Position numbers and translations under genes: made by a program | Notes under the pieces: model-generated | Databases searched by the model: none | What the model was told of the DNA's origin: nothing | Seen by the model: the letters and a program-made list of their open reading frames with translations, nothing else | Shown here: positions 7,409 to 15,542 of the stretch, piece by piece | How the letters are laid out: each line of letters begins with the position of its first letter | Numbering within the stretch: the first letter of the stretch is position 1 | Source of the DNA: Nocardia cyriacigeorgica NBRC 100375 | GTDB lineage: Bacteria; Actinomycetota; Actinomycetes; Mycobacteriales; Mycobacteriaceae | Assembly (NCBI RefSeq): GCF_000308555.1 | Contig: NZ_BAFY01000175.1 | Location: 1-37,607, forward strand | Direction: 5' to 3' | Length of the DNA stretch: 37,607 bases

Positions 7409-7693
7409 GTGCGTCATATCGCAACTGTGTGTGCTGTCGCAGGAACACTGATCCTCACTGCGGCCGGGACCGCCTCCGGTGCCGAGGGATTCCTCGTCAT
7501 CAATGGCACCGAGCATGAGAATCCCACCGGCTGCATCGCTGTGCACGACCGGCCCGCCCGGATCCACCTGGTGAATGAGACCGACAGGCCGGTCATCGTC
7601 TATCTGCACGCCGGCTGCCGCGGCGGGATGAACGAAGAGGTGGACCCCGGCACGGACGTCGACACTTACGGATCCTCGGTCCGGATCGAGTGA
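7409..7693 (+). CDS. Small secreted protein with two cysteines
   Basis: No family recognised. The 94-residue product starts at GTG 7409 with AGAAAGGGA about seven bases upstream. Residues 1-24 form a clean signal peptide (MRHIATVCAVAGTLILTAAG, then TASGA), so the mature protein of about 70 residues is exported. It has two cysteines, in NPTGCIAVHD and LHAGCRGGMN, that could form one disulfide, and a beta-rich pattern (RIHLVNETDRPVIVYLH). The frame is open far upstream, antisense to xerC, but that part is not believable. It is divergent from xerC and followed by a hairpin. Confidence 0.75.
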   Translation: MRHIATVCAVAGTLILTAAGTASGAEGFLVINGTEHENPTGCIAVHDRPARIHLVNETDRPVIVYLHAGCRGGMNEEVDPGTDVDTYGSSVRIE

Positions 7694-7699
7694 CTCGGA

Positions 7700-7723
7700 C
7701 TCGCCGGTTGTTCTAACGGCGAG
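7700..7723 (+). terminator. Hairpin after the small secreted protein gene
   Basis: CTCGCCG (7700-7706) and CGGCGAG (7717-7723) pair perfectly around a 10-base loop, beginning six bases past the stop codon at 7691-7693. Confidence 0.5.
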
Positions 7724-7979
7724 CATTTCGTGGCGGTGTTCTCGGTCGCCCCGGGAGCACCGCCGCACTCGTCGTCCGGGCCCTACTCGCCGCCACCTGA
7801 CCGCTGCCGCCGCTCGGCGGGCCGCCCGAGGCAAACCGTCCCTGCGCCGAGCGTGCGAACCAGTCCGATGCCCAGCTGCGCAGCAGAAGTCGCGCGCAAC
7901 CCGCCGTTTCGTCGGTTCCGACGCACGACAGCACATCCGGCGCCGGCACCCGTCGGCGCCAGGCCTGACCCCTGCCGAG

Positions 7980-8269
7980 CCTGCCGAGGATGGCGGCCTG
8001 GTCGCTACCGATCGAGCGTGGCGGCGTAATCGCGACCCGGCCAAGGGCGGCGGCATGATCGCGCCCCGGCCAAGCACGGCGACATAATCGCGACCCGATC
8101 GAGCGTTGCAGCGTAATCGCGACCGGGCCGAACATGGCGAGATAGTCGCCACCCGGCCAAGCATGGCGACATAATCGCGACCCGATCGAGCGTGGCGGCA
8201 CAGTCGCGACCCGGGCGGACGTGGCGGCATAATCGCGACCCGGCCAAGGCTAGCGGCGGAGTCGCTATC
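7980..8269 (+). repeat. 29-bp tandem repeat, ten units
   Basis: Units start at 7980, 8009, 8038, 8067, 8096, 8125, 8154, 8183, 8212 and 8241, all exactly 29 bases. Two sub-types alternate, one beginning CGATCGAGCGTGGCGGC and the other CGGCCAAGCATGGCGAC, both ending in a TAATCGCGACC-type segment. The outer copies are more diverged. Units abut with no spacers, so this is a minisatellite and not a CRISPR array. Confidence 0.95.
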
Positions 8270-8377
8270 CGAATACGCGGTGGGGCGTTGTGCTAACCGC
8301 GCGACCGGCGCCGCATGGCGAAAAGACCGCCTGGCCCGCCGTCCGGGGGAACCTTTGGATAGGCAAGCGCTGAACGG

Positions 8378-10021
8378 TCATCTGATTCCCGGCGGCTCGA
8401 AGCCGACGCGGTACCACCCCTCTCCACCGAGACCTACCAATCCGGCCAGCTCGAGTTCGGCCAGTACGGCTCGCACCGTGGCCACCGGTAGCGAGGTGCG
8501 GGTGGCCAGTTCGTTCGGCACACGCGAACCGGCCGCTGGTAGCGCGGCATACACCAGCTGCTGATCGCCGGCGAGTTCGTCGCCCGGATCGGTGGCCTTC
8601 TCGGCCGGAAGCGACAGACGCAGTGGACCGGCTTCATCGATGACCTCTTCGGCGCTGGTGACCAGCAGGGCCTCGCCCTCGCGGATCATCCGGTGGCAGC
8701 CCACCGAGGAGGCCGAGGTGATCGGCCCGGGAACGGCCAGCGCCGGACGCCCAAGGCGGCGAGCCCATTTGACGGTATTGCGCGCCCCGCTACGCAGCCC
8801 CGCCTCGATCACCACCACTCCGTCGGCCAGCGACGCCACCAGCCGGTTGCGCGCCAGGAAGTGGTGTTTGCGGGCGACGGTGCCGGGCGGATATTCGCTG
8901 ACCACCAGCCCGGTTTCGGCGATCTGGGCGATCAGCCGGTCATGCTGGGCCGGGTACGGCCGGTCCACACCGCAGGCCAGGACCGCGATCGTCGTCCCGC
9001 CGACCGCCAGCGCGGCGCGGTGGGCCATGGCGTCGATACCGAAGGCGGCGCCGGAGACGATGGTCCAGCCCTTGGCCGCGAGCGCGCCGGCGATCTCCCC
9101 CGTGGCGCGATCGCCGTAGCCGGTACTGCACCGCGCACCCACCACGGCAAGCGCTCGTTCACTGGCGCCGAGCAGCGAGACAGGCCCGCGTACCCACAAC
9201 ACCAGCGGCACCGCCCCATCGGCATCGCGCCCGGGCTCGAGCTGACGCAGACCGAGCAACCGCCACGCCGGCCACTCCGGATCCTCGGGTGTCACCACCC
9301 GCCCGCCCAGCCGCCGGATGCGGTCGACGTCCTCGGCGGCGAGGTCGACCGCACGCCGAGTCTCCGTCGCCGCCCGCAACACCTGCGGCAGCCGGCATTC
9401 CCGCACCGCCCGGGCGGCTTCCAGCACCCCTACCGAGTCGATCAACGCCGTCAGGGGCGCGCAGGGGCCAAGCACGACGCGCGACAGATACACCCAGGCC
9501 AGCAGCCGTTGCTCGGCCTCATCGCGGCTTCCCGGACCGAGCCCGGCCGAGCACGACGCAACCGCAACGCCGACCTCATCGCGACCGTCCACCCCCTCGA
9601 TCGCAGAAGCTGCCGTAACCACAACGCCGGCCTTTTCGCGACCTCCCGCACCGAGCACGGCAGCGCACGGCGCGGCCCCATCGCGACCATCCGCAACAGA
9701 GCACAACGCATCCGCCACACCGGCCCCCTCGCGACCATCCGCACCGAGCACCGCAGCGCACGACGCAACCCCATCGCGACCATCCACAACAGAGCACAAC
9801 GCATCCGCCACACCCGCCCTCTCGCGACCTCCCGCACTGAGCGCCGCGGAGCATGATGCAACCGCAACGCCGACGTCGTCGCGGCCATTCAGACCGGGCG
9901 CCGCCGAACACGGCGCGACGGCGAGGGCTTCATCGAGACTGTCCTGGCCGAGCGCCGGAGGACATGGTGAGACCGCGATGCGGGCCGCGGCGCTGTGCTC
10001 GCCGGAGCTTGCCGCGTTCAC
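8378..10021 (-). CDS. dprA: DNA processing protein DprA with repeat-rich N-terminal extension
   Basis: DprA binds incoming single-stranded DNA and loads RecA. From about residue 165 the protein is typical: an N-terminal helical region (LLAWVYLSRVVLGPCAPL), the Rossmann-fold core with LAVVGARCSTGYGDRAT, IVSGAAFGIDAMAHRAAL, LACGVDRPYPAQH, SEYPPGT and FLARNRLVASLADGVVV, and a C-terminal winged helix ending LVGLGGEGWYRVG. Residues 1-164 are unusual: a tandem series of GR(D/E)xxGVA-type segments. The GTG start at 10021 overlaps the comM stop (GTGA), giving 547 residues; open frame continues upstream inside comM but is not needed. Position matches Rv2896c. Confidence 0.93.
   Translation of the reverse strand: MNAASSGEHSAAARIAVSPCPPALGQDSLDEALAVAPCSAAPGLNGRDDVGVAVASCSAALSAGGRERAGVADALCSVVDGRDGVASCAAVLGADGREGAGVADALCSVADGRDGAAPCAAVLGAGGREKAGVVVTAASAIEGVDGRDEVGVAVASCSAGLGPGSRDEAEQRLLAWVYLSRVVLGPCAPLTALIDSVGVLEAARAVRECRLPQVLRAATETRRAVDLAAEDVDRIRRLGGRVVTPEDPEWPAWRLLGLRQLEPGRDADGAVPLVLWVRGPVSLLGASERALAVVGARCSTGYGDRATGEIAGALAAKGWTIVSGAAFGIDAMAHRAALAVGGTTIAVLACGVDRPYPAQHDRLIAQIAETGLVVSEYPPGTVARKHHFLARNRLVASLADGVVVIEAGLRSGARNTVKWARRLGRPALAVPGPITSASSVGCHRMIREGEALLVTSAEEVIDEAGPLRLSLPAEKATDPGDELAGDQQLVYAALPAAGSRVPNELATRTSLPVATVRAVLAELELAGLVGLGGEGWYRVGFEPPGIR
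9521..9889 (-). repeat. Degenerate in-frame repeats within dprA
   Basis: Segments beginning TCGCGACC(A/T)(T/C)C on the plus strand recur every 45-57 bases. The best copies are a compound unit of about 93 bases seen twice, around 9675-9767 and 9768-9860. All spacings keep the reading frame and encode GREGAGVADALCSVADGRDG-like segments with a regularly placed cysteine. Confidence 0.8.
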
Positions 10022-11526
10022 TGCGCGCCCCGCTGCCGGAAGTTCAACGCTTGCATGACATCCTGCGAGCTCGGTACGTCGCCGCCACGTAGATCGCAGA
10101 TCGTCCAGGCCACTCTGATCGCGCGGTCCGCCCCGCGCGCCGACAGCCTGCCCATTCGCAACCCGGCTTCGACCGGCGCCGTGACCTCCGGCGGCAGTCG
10201 AAAACGTTGCCGCAGCACATGTCCGGGAACCTCGGCATTGGTGAGCCACCCGAATTCCCGCCAGCGGTGTGCGGCGGCCCGGCGTGCGACCGTCACCCGT
10301 TCTCGGACCGTGGCGCTGCTCTCGGATTCCTCGGCGCCGAAAGTGCCGCCCGCCATCCCGTACATCTGCACCCAGATATCGATCCGATCCATCAAGGGCC
10401 CGGACAGTTTGCCCAGATAGCGACGCCGGGCCAGCGGGGCGCAGATGCAGTCGACGTCACGAGCCGGCGCACACGGGCAGGGGTTGGCCGCCAGCATCAG
10501 TTGAAACCGCGCCGGATACCGTGCCACACCGTCGCGGCGGGCGATGCGCACCTCGCCCTCCTCCAGTGGCGTCCGCATCGCCTCGAGCACCTTCGTGCCG
10601 ATTTCGGCGCATTCGTCGAGAAACAGCACCCCGCGATGGGCCCGACTGACGGCACCGGGCCGCGCGGAACCCGACCCACCGCCGACCATCGCGGTCGCGG
10701 AGGTGGAGTGGTGGGGCGCGACGAACGGCGGCATCGTGATCAGCGGATGGTCGCCGGACAAGGTGCCCGCGACGGAGTGGATCGCGGTCACCTCGAGGGC
10801 TTCGGCCTCCGTCAGCGGCGGCAACAATCCCGGTAGCCGCTGCGCCAGCATCGTCTTTCCGATGCCAGGTGGCCCGGTCAACAGGATGTGATGCCCGCCC
10901 GCCGCGGCCACCTCCAGTGCCCAGCGCGCCTCGTGCTGCCCGACGACCTCACTGAGATCTCCGATGACGCGGGGCTGCTCGGGCAGGTCACGATCGGGTT
11001 CGACCAGGGCCGCTTCGCCACGTAGCCACGCCAGGGCGCACCGCAGCGTCGCCGCACCGAGCACCTCGATGCCGTCGACCAGCCCGGCCTCCGGTAACGC
11101 GGTTTCCGGCACGACCACCGTCGCCCATCCCGCTTTCCTGGCGGCGAGTACCGCGGGCAGGATGCCGCGCACCCGCCGGACGCGCCCGTCCAGGGCCAGT
11201 TCGCCCAGCAGTACGGTGTGTTCGAGCTTCTTGGACGGGATGGCGTCGGAGGCATCCATGACCGCCGCGGCCAAGGCCAGGTCGTACACCGAGCCGACCT
11301 TCGGAAGCGTGGCAGGCGACAGCGCGAGGATCACCCGCCCGTCGGGCCATTTCTCACCGGAGTTGGCGACCGCGGCCCGCACCCGGTCGCGCGATTCCTG
11401 CAGCGAGGTGTCGGGTAATCCGACCAGGTGCACCGACGGCAGCCCCTGACCGATATCGGCCTCGATCTCCACCAGCTGGCCGTCCACGCCGCTCACCGCG
11501 ACCGAACAGGCCCGCCCCAAGGCCAT
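10018..11526 (-). CDS. YifB/ComM family Mg-chelatase-like AAA ATPase
   Basis: A 502-residue AAA+ protein. ComM-type helicases promote branch migration during natural transformation; the actinobacterial role is less defined. The N-terminal Lon-protease-like domain (SVAVSGVDGQLVEIEADIGQG) precedes the AAA core with Walker A LLTGPPGIGKTML (about residue 215) and Walker B GVLFLDECAEIG. A cysteine cluster, NPCPCAPARDVDCICAPL, follows, and the C-terminal Mg-chelatase lid ends in RAIRVAWTICDL. The ATG overlaps the yraN stop (TGATG), and its own stop overlaps dprA, giving a tightly coupled three-gene unit equivalent to Rv2898c-Rv2896c. Confidence 0.94.
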   Translation of the reverse strand: MALGRACSVAVSGVDGQLVEIEADIGQGLPSVHLVGLPDTSLQESRDRVRAAVANSGEKWPDGRVILALSPATLPKVGSVYDLALAAAVMDASDAIPSKKLEHTVLLGELALDGRVRRVRGILPAVLAARKAGWATVVVPETALPEAGLVDGIEVLGAATLRCALAWLRGEAALVEPDRDLPEQPRVIGDLSEVVGQHEARWALEVAAAGGHHILLTGPPGIGKTMLAQRLPGLLPPLTEAEALEVTAIHSVAGTLSGDHPLITMPPFVAPHHSTSATAMVGGGSGSARPGAVSRAHRGVLFLDECAEIGTKVLEAMRTPLEEGEVRIARRDGVARYPARFQLMLAANPCPCAPARDVDCICAPLARRRYLGKLSGPLMDRIDIWVQMYGMAGGTFGAEESESSATVRERVTVARRAAAHRWREFGWLTNAEVPGHVLRQRFRLPPEVTAPVEAGLRMGRLSARGADRAIRVAWTICDLRGGDVPSSQDVMQALNFRQRGAQ

Positions 11527-11882
11527 CAGAACACCGCTTTCAGGTGTTCGATCACCGGTTCGCGCTCACGGCTCACCAGGACCGAGACGACGTCGAAGCG
11601 GATGCGCTGCCAGGGGCCGTCCTGTTCGGCCAGCCACAGCAGGGCCAGTCTGCGGATTCGTTGGCGTTTGGTGAAGGTCACCGCCTCGGCGGGTGTACCG
11701 AACGTGAGTCCGGCTCTGGTCTTCACCTCGATGAACGCCGTGATGTCGCCTTCGCGGGCGATCAGGTCCAGTTCGCCGTAGCGGCATCGCCAGTTCCGGC
11801 AGACGATGTCCATGCCCGCGGCTTCCAAGTACCGTGCCGCCAGGTCTTCCCCGTGTGCGCCGAGCGCCAAGTTGTGTGCCAC
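11526..11882 (-). CDS. yraN: UPF0102 family protein YraN
   Basis: A 118-residue protein of the UPF0102 family, which has a restriction-endonuclease-like fold. The conserved nuclease motif is present in order: GEDLAARYLEAAG, RCRYGELDLIAREGD and FIEVKTRAGLTFG, with the Glu/Asp/Glu-x-Lys arrangement intact. Actual substrate is not established. It is the first gene of the yraN-comM-dprA unit, and its stop shares a base with the comM start. About 100 bases without a clear signal separate it from the DUF2469 gene. Confidence 0.92.
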   Translation of the reverse strand: MAHNLALGAHGEDLAARYLEAAGMDIVCRNWRCRYGELDLIAREGDITAFIEVKTRAGLTFGTPAEAVTFTKRQRIRRLALLWLAEQDGPWQRIRFDVVSVLVSREREPVIEHLKAVF

Positions 11883-11981
11883 CCGGTCAGCATGCGGTGC
11901 CAGCCGTCCCGCGCCAGACCGCTCACCTGGGGAAACAGAAACCCTGGGGATAACCCGGGCCTGTGGATCACTATGGCGGCG

Positions 11982-12287
11982 CTACTCCGGTAACCGCAGG
12001 TCCGGCTTCTCCAGCTCCTCGATATTGACGTCTTTGAAGGTGATCACCCGGACGTGCTTGACGAAGCGGGCGGGCCGGTACATGTCCCAGACCCAGGCAT
12101 CGCTCATCCGGACCTCGAAATACACCTCGCCATCGGCGTTCTGCGGGCGCAATTCCACGGAATTGGCCAGGTAGAAGCGACGTTCCGTCTCCACCACGTA
12201 CGAGAACTGACCGACGATGTCCTTGTACTCGCGGTACAGGGACAACTCCATCTCGGTTTCGTACTTCTCGAGGTCCTCGGCGCTCAT
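11982..12287 (-). CDS. DUF2469 family protein
   Basis: A 101-residue acidic, cytosolic protein beginning MSAEDLEKYETEMELSLYRE and containing DIVGQFSYVVETERRFYLAN and DAWVWDMYRPARFVKHVRV. This is the strongly conserved actinobacterial family represented by Rv2901c, found next to rnhB. Its function is unknown. A very good ribosome binding site, AGAAGGAGG, lies about 11 bases before the ATG at 12287; the open frame further upstream overlaps rnhB and is ignored. Likely cotranscribed with lepB and rnhB. Confidence 0.93.
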   Translation of the reverse strand: MSAEDLEKYETEMELSLYREYKDIVGQFSYVVETERRFYLANSVELRPQNADGEVYFEVRMSDAWVWDMYRPARFVKHVRVITFKDVNIEELEKPDLRLPE

Positions 12288-12330
12288 CGGGTGGGACGTC
12301 CTCCTTCTCGCGACACTGCGTGTCCTGACA

Positions 12331-13128
12331 TCATCGCGTATGTAACGCTTCGGTAGCCAGTCGGTCGGACGTGACCTGATCCACGATGACCGAACCGGAG
12401 GACACCACCACCTCGTGCCGTACCCGCCTACCGCCCGCCCCCGCGGGCTCGTGCTCGCGCACATTCCGCCAGGAACGCCGGTGTTCGGCACACGGTCCGA
12501 GCTGCCGCAAGGCGGCATTGTGCTCGGGCGTGTTGTAGCCCTTGTGGGCGGCGAAACCGTAGCCGGGCAGCCGCTGATCCAGCTCGACCATCATTCGGTC
12601 GCGGGTGACCTTGGCGAGCACGCTCGCGGCCGCGATACAGGCCGCGGTCGCGTCGCCACCCACCACAGGCAGCGACGGCACCGGGATGCCCGGCACCCGG
12701 AATCCGTCGGTGAGCACATAGCCTGGGGGGCGACCGAGCCCGGCGACCGCGCGGCGCATGCCCTCGAGGTTGGCGACATGGATGCCGATCGCGTCGATCT
12801 CCCATGCCGGGATCACCACCACATGCCAGGCCAGCGCCAGCCGGGTGATCACCGGGTACAGCTCCTCGCGGGCGGCCTCGGTGAGTTTCTTCGAATCGTC
12901 GAGCCCGGCCAGCGCGTCATGCGCCTTGGACGACAACACGCACGCCGCGACCACGAGCGGTCCCGCACTCGGACCGCGTCCGGCCTCGTCGACCCCGGCG
13001 ACCGGACCGAGGCCACTGCGGTTGAGGGCCGCTTCGAGCGTGCGCAGCCCCCCGGCCTTGCGCATGACCACCCGCGGCGGCCAGCTGACGCGTTCCACGC
13101 TCGGCAGGCGACGCTGAGTTCGGGCCAT
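12331..13128 (-). CDS. rnhB: Ribonuclease HII
   Basis: RNase HII cuts RNA in RNA:DNA hybrids and removes misincorporated ribonucleotides. Visible marks are [20 protein letters not shown] with the catalytic Asp-Glu pair, [14 protein letters not shown], and [22 protein letters not shown] with another catalytic aspartate. The ATG at 13128 gives about 265 residues, a little longer than average, and the C-terminus carries about 30 extra residues after the family core. A second ATG at 13179 is possible. The rnhB-lepB-rplS order matches Rv2902c-Rv2904c. Confidence 0.93.
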   Translation of the reverse strand: MARTQRRLPSVERVSWPPRVVMRKAGGLRTLEAALNRSGLGPVAGVDEAGRGPSAGPLVVAACVLSSKAHDALAGLDDSKKLTEAAREELYPVITRLALAWHVVVIPAWEIDAIGIHVANLEGMRRAVAGLGRPPGYVLTDGFRVPGIPVPSLPVVGGDATAACIAAASVLAKVTRDRMMVELDQRLPGYGFAAHKGYNTPEHNAALRQLGPCAEHRRSWRNVREHEPAGAGGRRVRHEVVVSSGSVIVDQVTSDRLATEALHTR

Positions 13129-13204
13129 CGGCGTCACCGCCGCCCAGTCGTGCAGGTCGATCCGGTCCACACAGCCCACAGACCGATTATCGCGCGATCA
13201 GCCA

Positions 13205-14002
13205 TCAGTTGGTTTGCGGATCCTGTGCTCGGACCGGGCCGATGCGTCCGGGCGGCCAGATCTTGAACACCGCCTTGCCGCGGACGTTGTCCACGGGCAC
13301 GGTGCCCTGGAGTTCGTCGCCGACGTGGGCACGGGAATCGGCGGATTCGTTGCGGTTGTCGCCCATCACCCACAGGTGCCCTTCGGGGACGGTGACCGGG
13401 CCGAAAACGCGACCCACCGGGTAGGAGGCGTTCTTCTCACCGGGGACCCACGGGAAGTCGTCTTCGACGTAGGGCTCGTCGAGCGGTTTGCCGTCGACCA
13501 TCACCCGGCCCTGCGGATCGCAGCATTCGACCGTCTGCCCGCCGACCGCGATCACGCGCTTGACCAGGTCGTTCTCATCGGGCGGGACGAGGCCGAAGAA
13601 GGAGAAGAAGTTCTGCACTCCGCGCACCACCGGGTTGTCCGAGCGGATGGAGCGATAGTGGGTGTTCCAGGAGTCGGGGCCGACGAACACGACGACGTCC
13701 CCGGGCTTCGGCTCGCCCCAGTAGTAGCTGAGTTTCTGCACGTAGATGCGGTCTCCGGTGCAGCCGGCGCAGCCGTGCAGGGTGGGTTCCATCGACTGGG
13801 ACGGGATGACGTACGGGCGTCCGACGAAGGTCACCATCAGAGCAGCGATAACGGCCGCGATGACCAGCAGGATCGGCAGTTCCTGCCAGAAGGGCCGCTG
13901 TTTCTTGTCCTTGCGTCCGCGCCGGTCGCGCCGTGCGCGACGTCCCTGCGGTTGCCCGTCGTCTGCACCGGGCACGGTCACCGGCCCACTCTCGTCTGCC
14001 AC
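13205..14002 (-). CDS. lepB: Signal peptidase I
   Basis: Membrane-bound Ser-Lys protease that removes signal peptides from exported proteins. The 265-residue protein has a basic N-terminus (RRARRDRRGRKDKKQR), one membrane helix (about 42-60, LPILLVIAAVIAALMVTFV), box B with the nucleophile in IPSQSMEPTLHGC, box D with the catalytic lysine in LVKRVIAVGG, and box E in MGDNRNESADSR. It acts on the outer face of the membrane. A strong hairpin lies between rplS and this gene. Confidence 0.96.
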   Translation of the reverse strand: MADESGPVTVPGADDGQPQGRRARRDRRGRKDKKQRPFWQELPILLVIAAVIAALMVTFVGRPYVIPSQSMEPTLHGCAGCTGDRIYVQKLSYYWGEPKPGDVVVFVGPDSWNTHYRSIRSDNPVVRGVQNFFSFFGLVPPDENDLVKRVIAVGGQTVECCDPQGRVMVDGKPLDEPYVEDDFPWVPGEKNASYPVGRVFGPVTVPEGHLWVMGDNRNESADSRAHVGDELQGTVPVDNVRGKAVFKIWPPGRIGPVRAQDPQTN

Positions 14003-14014
14003 GCCGAACAGATT

Positions 14015-14050
14015 AGCCCGGCACCGCGAGAAAGCGTGCGGTGCCGGGCT
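14015..14050 (-). terminator. 13-bp perfect hairpin after rplS
   Basis: AGCCCGGCACCGC (14015-14027) and GCGGTGCCGGGCT (14038-14050) are exact inverted repeats with a 10-base loop. On the minus strand the stem is followed by AATCTGTTCGG, partly T-rich. It separates rplS from lepB. Confidence 0.85.
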
Positions 14051-14116
14051 ATCCGGGAATTTCTGTGCGCTACTACCGCTCCGGGCGGGACCGGCGTAGC
14101 GGCGCGGAGCAGCAGC

Positions 14117-14458
14117 TCAGCGCTTTTCCTTGATCTTGGCGGCCTTGCCACGCAGGTCGCGCAGGTAGTACAGCTTGGCGCGGCGGACATCACCACGGGT
14201 CACCACGTCGATGTGGTCGATGTTGGGGCTGTGCACCGGGAAGGTGCGCTCCACACCGACACCGAACGACACCTTGCGGACGGTGAAGGTCTCGCGGATA
14301 CCGCCACCCTGGCGCCGGATGACGACGCCCTTGAAGACCTGGATGCGCTCCTTCGAGCCTTCGATGACCTTCACGTGCACATTGAGGGTGTCACCGGGCC
14401 GGAACTCGGGGACATCGCTGCGCAGCGACTTCTCGTCGACGAAGTCAAGGGTGTTCAT
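14117..14458 (-). CDS. rplS: 50S ribosomal protein L19
   Basis: L19, 113 residues, sits at the 30S-50S interface. The protein contains [52 protein letters not shown] and ends [10 protein letters not shown], all standard. Two in-frame ATGs occur, at 14464 and 14458; AGAAGG abuts the first and lies six bases before the second, and the family begins MNxLDF, so 14458 is the start. It has its own promoter candidate 114 bases upstream and its own terminator, so it looks monocistronic. Confidence 0.97.
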   Translation of the reverse strand: MNTLDFVDEKSLRSDVPEFRPGDTLNVHVKVIEGSKERIQVFKGVVIRRQGGGIRETFTVRKVSFGVGVERTFPVHSPNIDHIDVVTRGDVRRAKLYYLRDLRGKAAKIKEKR

Positions 14459-14570
14459 GTTCATCCTTCTGGAGTTCGCGCGAACAGAGGAACCTGGCGG
14501 CACGTGCTCTACCGGTTCATGCTCCGAATAAGGGGTGCGCCGGGGCAGATATCGCCCAGGGCAACCTGTG

Positions 14571-14604
14571 CATTGTGCCAGATGGGAGCGGCGGGTCGGA
14601 AATC
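14571..14604 (-). promoter_or_regulatory. Candidate rplS promoter (GATTTC ... CTGGCACAATG)
   Basis: On the minus strand GATTTC (14604-14599), 17 bases, then CTGGCACAATG (14581-14571). CACAAT preceded by TGG reads as an extended -10. The same two blocks with the same 17-base gap occur upstream of rpsP. The predicted leader is about 105 bases. Confidence 0.6.
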
Positions 14605-14645
14605 GGCCGGTGCGCCCTGGCTGCACCACACCCTACTCGCCCCGT

Positions 14646-15515
14646 TCAGCGCGGCGTGTCGTGCTCGTGCGACCACAGCGCGTGGTGCCGGTGCGGCGCC
14701 GGTGGCGCAGGGACGACGGTGCGCTGGAGTTCCGCCTCGGCGGCCGAGCGCACGTGTTCGACGTCCGGCTTGCCCGCCACCAGGTCCTGAACGAAGATCT
14801 TGGCGCGGATCACCGGACGTCGATAGCGCCGCTCCCGCACGATGGCCCGGTACATCAGCCTGCGCCGGTCGCCGTAGCGCCACCGGGCCCACGGCGCGCC
14901 GGGCCGGCTCAACCGCAGCGCGCCCACGACCAGCAACGGCAGGAAGAACATGCCGAACAGGCCGGTCCAGATCTTGCCCTTGGCGATCACGATGGCCGCC
15001 AGGATCAGGTTCACCACCGCGAACAGCACGACCAGCGCCCTGGCCGCGGCGCTGGGATCGTGGCGGAAGTCGTTGATGTCGAGCAGCCACAGCGGGTGGA
15101 AACCCAGCAGCAGCAATCCGGTGACGGCCAGTGCGACGAACACCGCGTCGACGGAGGTGCGTCCCTGTTCCTCCCAGTACACATCGCGCAGGTAGTAGAT
15201 CAGCGCGAATTCGTCGAGCACCAGCGCCGCGCCCACGCCGAAGAGGGCCGCCAGCAGCGCACCGGTGGCGCTGCTGCCGTCGTCGAAGGTGCTGATCATC
15301 CCGATACCCGAGGTCAGCACCAGGATGACCCCGAACACCATGTGGTGGATATGGGTGTCGCCGGCGCGCAGGTTTCCCGGCCACCAGCGGACCTGAGCCC
15401 GGATCAGCCGTACGCTGACCCGGATCATCAGGAAGCCGAGGATGAAGCCGAGCAGGAAGCACAGCAGCGGGAGCCTGCCCTGTGCGATCACATCGTCGTC
15501 GAGCCATCGCCGCAT
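14646..15515 (-). CDS. Six-helix integral membrane protein of unknown function
   Basis: A 289-residue membrane protein I cannot assign to a named family. Hydrophobic helices lie at about residues 14-36, 58-78, 83-105, 127-147, 163-183 and 185-205. Conserved-looking polar elements are THIHHMVFG at the start of helix 2, DEFALIYYLRD after helix 3 and RPGAPWARWRYGDRRR after helix 6; the last 75 residues are charged and likely cytosolic. Its start is 27 bases after the tex stop, suggesting cotranscription. The histidine cluster could bind a metal, but this is a guess. Confidence 0.8.
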   Translation of the reverse strand: MRRWLDDDVIAQGRLPLLCFLLGFILGFLMIRVSVRLIRAQVRWWPGNLRAGDTHIHHMVFGVILVLTSGIGMISTFDDGSSATGALLAALFGVGAALVLDEFALIYYLRDVYWEEQGRTSVDAVFVALAVTGLLLLGFHPLWLLDINDFRHDPSAAARALVVLFAVVNLILAAIVIAKGKIWTGLFGMFFLPLLVVGALRLSRPGAPWARWRYGDRRRLMYRAIVRERRYRRPVIRAKIFVQDLVAGKPDVEHVRSAAEAELQRTVVPAPPAPHRHHALWSHEHDTPR

Positions 15516-15542
15516 GCCTGCCCCCGCTCCCGTATTCGGTCG

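Larger units (their letters stand above)
7694..8377. other. Gene-poor stretch between the secreted protein gene and dprA
   Basis: Bases 7700-7723 form a hairpin, 7724-7979 show no family-like frame, and 7980-8269 are filled by a 29-bp tandem array. Minus-strand frames cross the array but only cycle the repeat through all three frames, giving CRHVRPGRDYAATLDR-like peptides, so I do not treat them as genes. Confidence 0.6.

Noticed and set aside
7403..8230. A long minus-strand frame through the 29-bp array.
   Set aside because: The peptide is the repeat read in rotating frames, and its end overlaps the small secreted gene on the other strand.
7980..8269. A CRISPR array, given the 29-base unit length.
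   Set aside because: The units abut directly with no unique spacers and no cas genes are present; it is a tandem minisatellite.
8693..9856. A 387-codon plus-strand frame opposite dprA.
   Set aside because: It mirrors the dprA codons and the repeat tract; no family similarity or ribosome binding site.
11940..11980. DnaA-box-like CTGTGGATC between yraN and the DUF2469 gene.
   Set aside because: Only a partial match and isolated, unlike the pair at 3093-3120.
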